This document shows, piece by piece, positions 5,601-7,612 of a stretch of 7,612 bases of DNA. The notes under the pieces are model-generated. The model saw nothing but the letters and a program-made list of their open reading frames with translations. It made no database searches and was not told where the DNA came from. The position numbers and the translations under genes are program-made. The stretch is from an uncultured Bacilli bacterium (GTDB lineage: Bacteria > Bacillota_I > Bacilli_A > ML615J-28 > CAG-698), in assembly GCA_947624315.1 (NCBI GenBank), contig CANQJU010000050.1, positions 1 through 7,612 of the forward strand. Direction: 5' to 3'. Each line of letters starts with the position of its first letter. Within the stretch, counting starts at the first letter, position 1.

Positions 5601-5852
5601 ATGATTGAATTTAGATATGATACTCAATTATTAATTGAGGGTGAAAACTTAGATGAAGATGTAATCATTGATTATTTCACTAAAAATTTTAAAGGCGATT
5701 GCTTATTAGCTGTTGGTGATGATGAATTAATCAAAATTCATTATCATACAAATGAACCATGGAAAGTTTTAGAATATTGTTCAACTTTAGGCGAAATATA
5801 CGATATAGTTGTTGAAGACATGGATAGACAATCTCGAGGTTTAAAGGGTTAA
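5601..5852 (+). CDS. Small stand-alone FakA C-terminal-like (DAK phosphatase/EDD) protein
   Basis: Only 83 residues, yet recognisable. FRYDTQLLIEG near the start, GDCLLAVGDDELIKIHYHTN (32-51, with H47 and H49) and WKVLEY then GEIYDIVVEDM resemble a segment of the C-terminal part of FakA/YloV (DhaL-kinase plus EDD protein). In FakA that region is the part after the kinase domain. The kinase domain is absent here, so the protein cannot phosphorylate on its own and is more likely a regulatory or binding partner. Small proteins of this type occur in other Firmicutes, so it looks like a real family and not a broken gene: it has a clean start with GGAG, its own promoter and a very stable terminator. 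A functional tie to the DegV/FakB gene upstream is inferred from family relations only. Confidence 0.8.
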   Translation: MIEFRYDTQLLIEGENLDEDVIIDYFTKNFKGDCLLAVGDDELIKIHYHTNEPWKVLEYCSTLGEIYDIVVEDMDRQSRGLKG

Positions 5853-5855
5853 AGT

Positions 5856-5880
5856 ATGTTTCTTCGGAAACATCTTTTTT
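5856..5880 (+). terminator. UUCG-loop intrinsic terminator
   Basis: ATGTTTC (5856-5862) and GAAACAT (5867-5873) pair around a TTCG tetraloop closed by C-G, an exceptionally stable loop, followed by C and six T. It ends seven bases before the next start codon. Confidence 0.92.
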
Positions 5881-5887
5881 ATATATT

Positions 5888-6550
5888 ATGAGTGAAAGAA
5901 TAGATTATTTACCTAATCATCCCAATATTAAATTATATCAAGATGATGAAATGTTTTGTATTAATACTGATACTATGGTTTTAGGAGAATTTATCGAAGT
6001 ATATCGCTATGATACTATTTTAGATATTGGAACTAATAATGGTGCTCTTTTATTATATGCTAGTTTATTTAATCCCAAAAAGCTTGTGGGAATAGATATA
6101 AATGATAAGGCTTTGTCTTTAGCTAAAAAGAATATGGAATTAAATAATATTAATAATTGTGAAATTATTCGTGCTGATGGCAATAATTTTAAATATTCAG
6201 AAGAGTTTGATGTTATTATATTTAATCCTCCATATTTTAAAACTCCATCTTTAGATAAAGGCAATAATGAATTTTTGCGTTTAGCCAAACATGAAGATAA
6301 TTTTCCATTATCAAATATGGTTGATTGTGTTAATCGCAATTTAAAGAATAAAGGTACTTTATATTTTTTATTTCAAACATCAAGATTAAATGAAGTATTA
6401 AATGAATTAAGTAAAAAGAAATTGATTGTTAAAGAGATGCAATTTGTTTATGATGAGAATAAGGATTTTTCTAATGTTGTGTTGATAAAAGCGGTTAAAG
6501 GTGGCAATGAAGGAATGATTGTTACTAAACCAATTATAATTAAAAGATAA
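5888..6550 (+). CDS. TrmN6-like tRNA1(Val) A37 N6-methyltransferase
   Basis: A 220-residue class I S-adenosylmethionine methyltransferase. The SAM-binding loop is LDIGTNNGAL (45-54), the acidic ribose-binding strand is GIDIND (68-73), ADGNN (96-100) follows, and NPPYF (113-117) is the adenine-N6-methylating motif. The N-terminus (ERIDYL...KLYQ...F.INTD) is that of the TrmN6/YfiC type that methylates A37 of tRNA1(Val), so that is the likely substrate, though related enzymes modify other targets. The ATG at 5888 agrees with the start of family homology, but there is no Shine-Dalgarno: the bases upstream are the T run of a terminator. Expression may need read-through or leaderless initiation. 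A weak terminator follows. Confidence 0.88.
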   Translation: MSERIDYLPNHPNIKLYQDDEMFCINTDTMVLGEFIEVYRYDTILDIGTNNGALLLYASLFNPKKLVGIDINDKALSLAKKNMELNNINNCEIIRADGNNFKYSEEFDVIIFNPPYFKTPSLDKGNNEFLRLAKHEDNFPLSNMVDCVNRNLKNKGTLYFLFQTSRLNEVLNELSKKKLIVKEMQFVYDENKDFSNVVLIKAVKGGNEGMIVTKPIIIKR

Positions 6551-6566
6551 ATTGATAAAAGTTTAG

Positions 6567-6606
6567 TCATTATTTGAACATTATGAATATAATATTAATG
6601 ATTTTT
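6567..6606 (+). terminator. Possible two-part terminator after the methyltransferase gene
   Basis: TCATTA (6567-6572) pairs with TAATGA (6596-6601), enclosing an ATTAT/ATAAT hairpin at 6580-6593, and five T follow. All stems are A-T rich, so strength is doubtful. Confidence 0.35.
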
Positions 6607-6616
6607 CAAAAAAGTA

Positions 6617-6645
6617 TTGAAAACGTTATATATATGTGTTATAAT
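6617..6645 (+). promoter_or_regulatory. Promoter of the DUF975 gene
   Basis: TTGAAA (6617-6622) and TATAAT (6640-6645) are separated by 17 bases, with TG at 6637-6638 forming an extended -10. The start would be near 6652. Confidence 0.8.
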
Positions 6646-6687
6646 TTTTTCTGAAGTATTATGACAAAAAAGGAGGAAATATACATA

Positions 6688-7428
6688 ATGTCTAATAGTG
6701 AAATTAAGCTTGAAGCTAAACAAAAGATTTCTGGTAAGAGATGGCCTTACATTGTTGGAATGCTTATCTCTGTTGCTGCTGTTGCTTTATCATTTGCTTA
6801 TATTGGAGGTATTATTACTTTAATAATAACTGGACCATTATCATTAGGCTTAACTGGTGTTTCTTTAATGGTAATGCGTAATAAAACTCCTGAAATAAAT
6901 GATGTTTTTAAAGGTTTTAATAATTTTAAAAATGCATTTGTTGCTTATGTATTGCAAGCCATTTATTTGTTCTTGTGGGGCTTATTAATTATCCCTGCAT
7001 TCATTAAACCATTTTCATATGCTTTAACTTATCATATTTTATATGATAATCCAGAAATGAGTGCTAATGATGCAATTACAAAAAGTAGAGAGATGATGAA
7101 CGGACATAAGTGGGAACTTTTCTGCTTAATGTTTAGTTTTATTGGTTGGTACTTATTATCTATTTTGACACTTGGAATTCTAATGTTCTGGGTTGAACCA
7201 TATCTAAATGCTGCAATTGCTAGATTCTATCAAAATCTTAAGAATGAAAATCCAGATGCTGTTGATTTAGATGTTGATTCAGTTGATGGTACTGTTCTTC
7301 CTAGTGAATCTGAAAGTGAAAAAGCTAGTGAAGAAAAAATTAAATGCCCAGTATGTGGTGCTGAAAATGAACCTGGCAGCAAATTCTGCTATGCTTGTGG
7401 TGAAAAGTTAGAAAAAGAAGAAGAATAA
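6688..7428 (+). CDS. DUF975 family membrane protein with C-terminal zinc ribbon
   Basis: A 246-residue integral membrane protein. A short charged N-terminus is followed by hydrophobic stretches at about 20-62, 82-112 and 143-178, probably four to six membrane segments. The S-R-E-M-M-N-G-H-K-W (133-142) and SFIGWYLLSILTLGIL (150-165) region is the DUF975 signature. After an acidic, Ser/Glu-rich linker (about 190-217) come CPVC (220-223) and CYAC (234-237), a two-knuckle zinc ribbon that should face the cytoplasm. Function is unknown; related proteins have been guessed to act in export or envelope homeostasis. ATG 6688 is preferred over the in-frame ATG at 6661: AGGAGG at 6671-6676 precedes it and the N-terminus matches the family better. 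Single gene, with promoter and terminator of its own. Confidence 0.88.
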   Translation: MSNSEIKLEAKQKISGKRWPYIVGMLISVAAVALSFAYIGGIITLIITGPLSLGLTGVSLMVMRNKTPEINDVFKGFNNFKNAFVAYVLQAIYLFLWGLLIIPAFIKPFSYALTYHILYDNPEMSANDAITKSREMMNGHKWELFCLMFSFIGWYLLSILTLGILMFWVEPYLNAAIARFYQNLKNENPDAVDLDVDSVDGTVLPSESESEKASEEKIKCPVCGAENEPGSKFCYACGEKLEKEEE

Positions 7429-7435
7429 TTAATTC

Positions 7436-7473
7436 AGGGTACTAGTTGATAGTTTATCACTAATACCCTTTTT
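7436..7473 (+). terminator. Intrinsic terminator after the DUF975 gene
   Basis: AGGGTA pairs with TACCCT and the stem continues, with one mismatch and one bulge, through TAGT/ACTA and GATA/TATC to a short loop; T's follow. Confidence 0.8.
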
Positions 7474-7505
7474 ATATTCTTAATTGAAAAAAATACAAAA
7501 ATATC

Positions 7506-7534
7506 TTGAAAAACATTTACAAAAATGATATAAT
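7506..7534 (+). promoter_or_regulatory. Promoter of tRNA-Asp
   Basis: TTGAAA (7506-7511) and TATAAT (7529-7534) are 17 bases apart, with TG at 7526-7527 giving an extended -10. Transcription should begin near 7541, 11 bases before the mature tRNA 5' end. Confidence 0.85.
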
Positions 7535-7551
7535 TATTAAGCATTATTAGT

Positions 7552-7612
7552 GGTCTCGTGGTGTAGTGGTTAACATGCCAGTCTGTCACACTGGAGATCG
7601 CGGGTTCAAGTC
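7552..7612 (+). tRNA. tRNA-Asp, anticodon GUC, cut by the window end
   Basis: The sequence begins with the acceptor strand GGTCTCG, followed by a D arm with GTGTAGTGGTTA and an anticodon stem CCAGT/ACTGG. The seven-base loop CTGTCAC has GTC as anticodon. It closely follows the usual bacterial tRNA-Asp up to the T loop, where the window stops. The 3' acceptor strand is not visible. With its own promoter it probably heads a tRNA cluster. Confidence 0.93.

Overview
The window suggests a low-GC Firmicute, probably an anaerobic Bacilli/Erysipelotrichia-like or clostridial gut lineage. This rests on very AT-rich DNA, sigma-A type promoters with a recurrent TGnTATAAT extended -10, strong AGGAGG-type ribosome sites, the standard genetic code (TGG for Trp, TAA/TAG stops), and Firmicute-style families (DegV/FakB, a FakA-like EDD fragment, DUF975 plus zinc ribbon, and a DUF2383-like bundle). 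The lineage is inferred; there is no 16S rRNA or other marker here.

Layout. Positions 1-109 hold the end of a terminator and a tRNA-Gln(CUG). Positions 190-2055 hold an accessory gene: a AAA_14-type ATPase with a PD-(D/E)XK-like C-terminus. A consensus promoter embedded in four 10-bp-phased half-sites drives it, and its last ~30 codons are in another frame, so the gene looks damaged or frameshifted. Positions 2064-2249 hold an unassigned, GC-rich ncRNA of about 153 nt with its own perfect promoter, several hairpins, two possible pseudoknots and an intrinsic terminator. This is the best candidate here for something undescribed.

Positions 2395-7428 are a row of housekeeping-type genes, all on + and mostly monocistronic, each with its own promoter and often a terminator. 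In order they are a small four-helix (DUF2383/ferritin-like) protein, a PhzF-family epimerase/isomerase, a DegV/FakB fatty-acid-binding protein, exodeoxyribonuclease III, an 83-aa stand-alone relative of the FakA C-terminal part, a TrmN6-like (NPPY) methyltransferase with no Shine-Dalgarno, and a DUF975 membrane protein ending in a zinc ribbon. The window closes with a strong promoter and a truncated tRNA-Asp(GUC).

Functional links are few. The DegV/FakB protein and the FakA-like fragment, two genes apart, belong to families that cooperate in exogenous fatty-acid phosphorylation, but this fragment lacks the kinase domain. ExoA (DNA repair), the TrmN6-like enzyme and the tRNAs are ordinary information-processing functions. 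The AAA ATPase sits directly downstream of a tRNA and has more CGN arginine codons than its neighbours, which fits acquired DNA, although no attachment-site duplication is visible.
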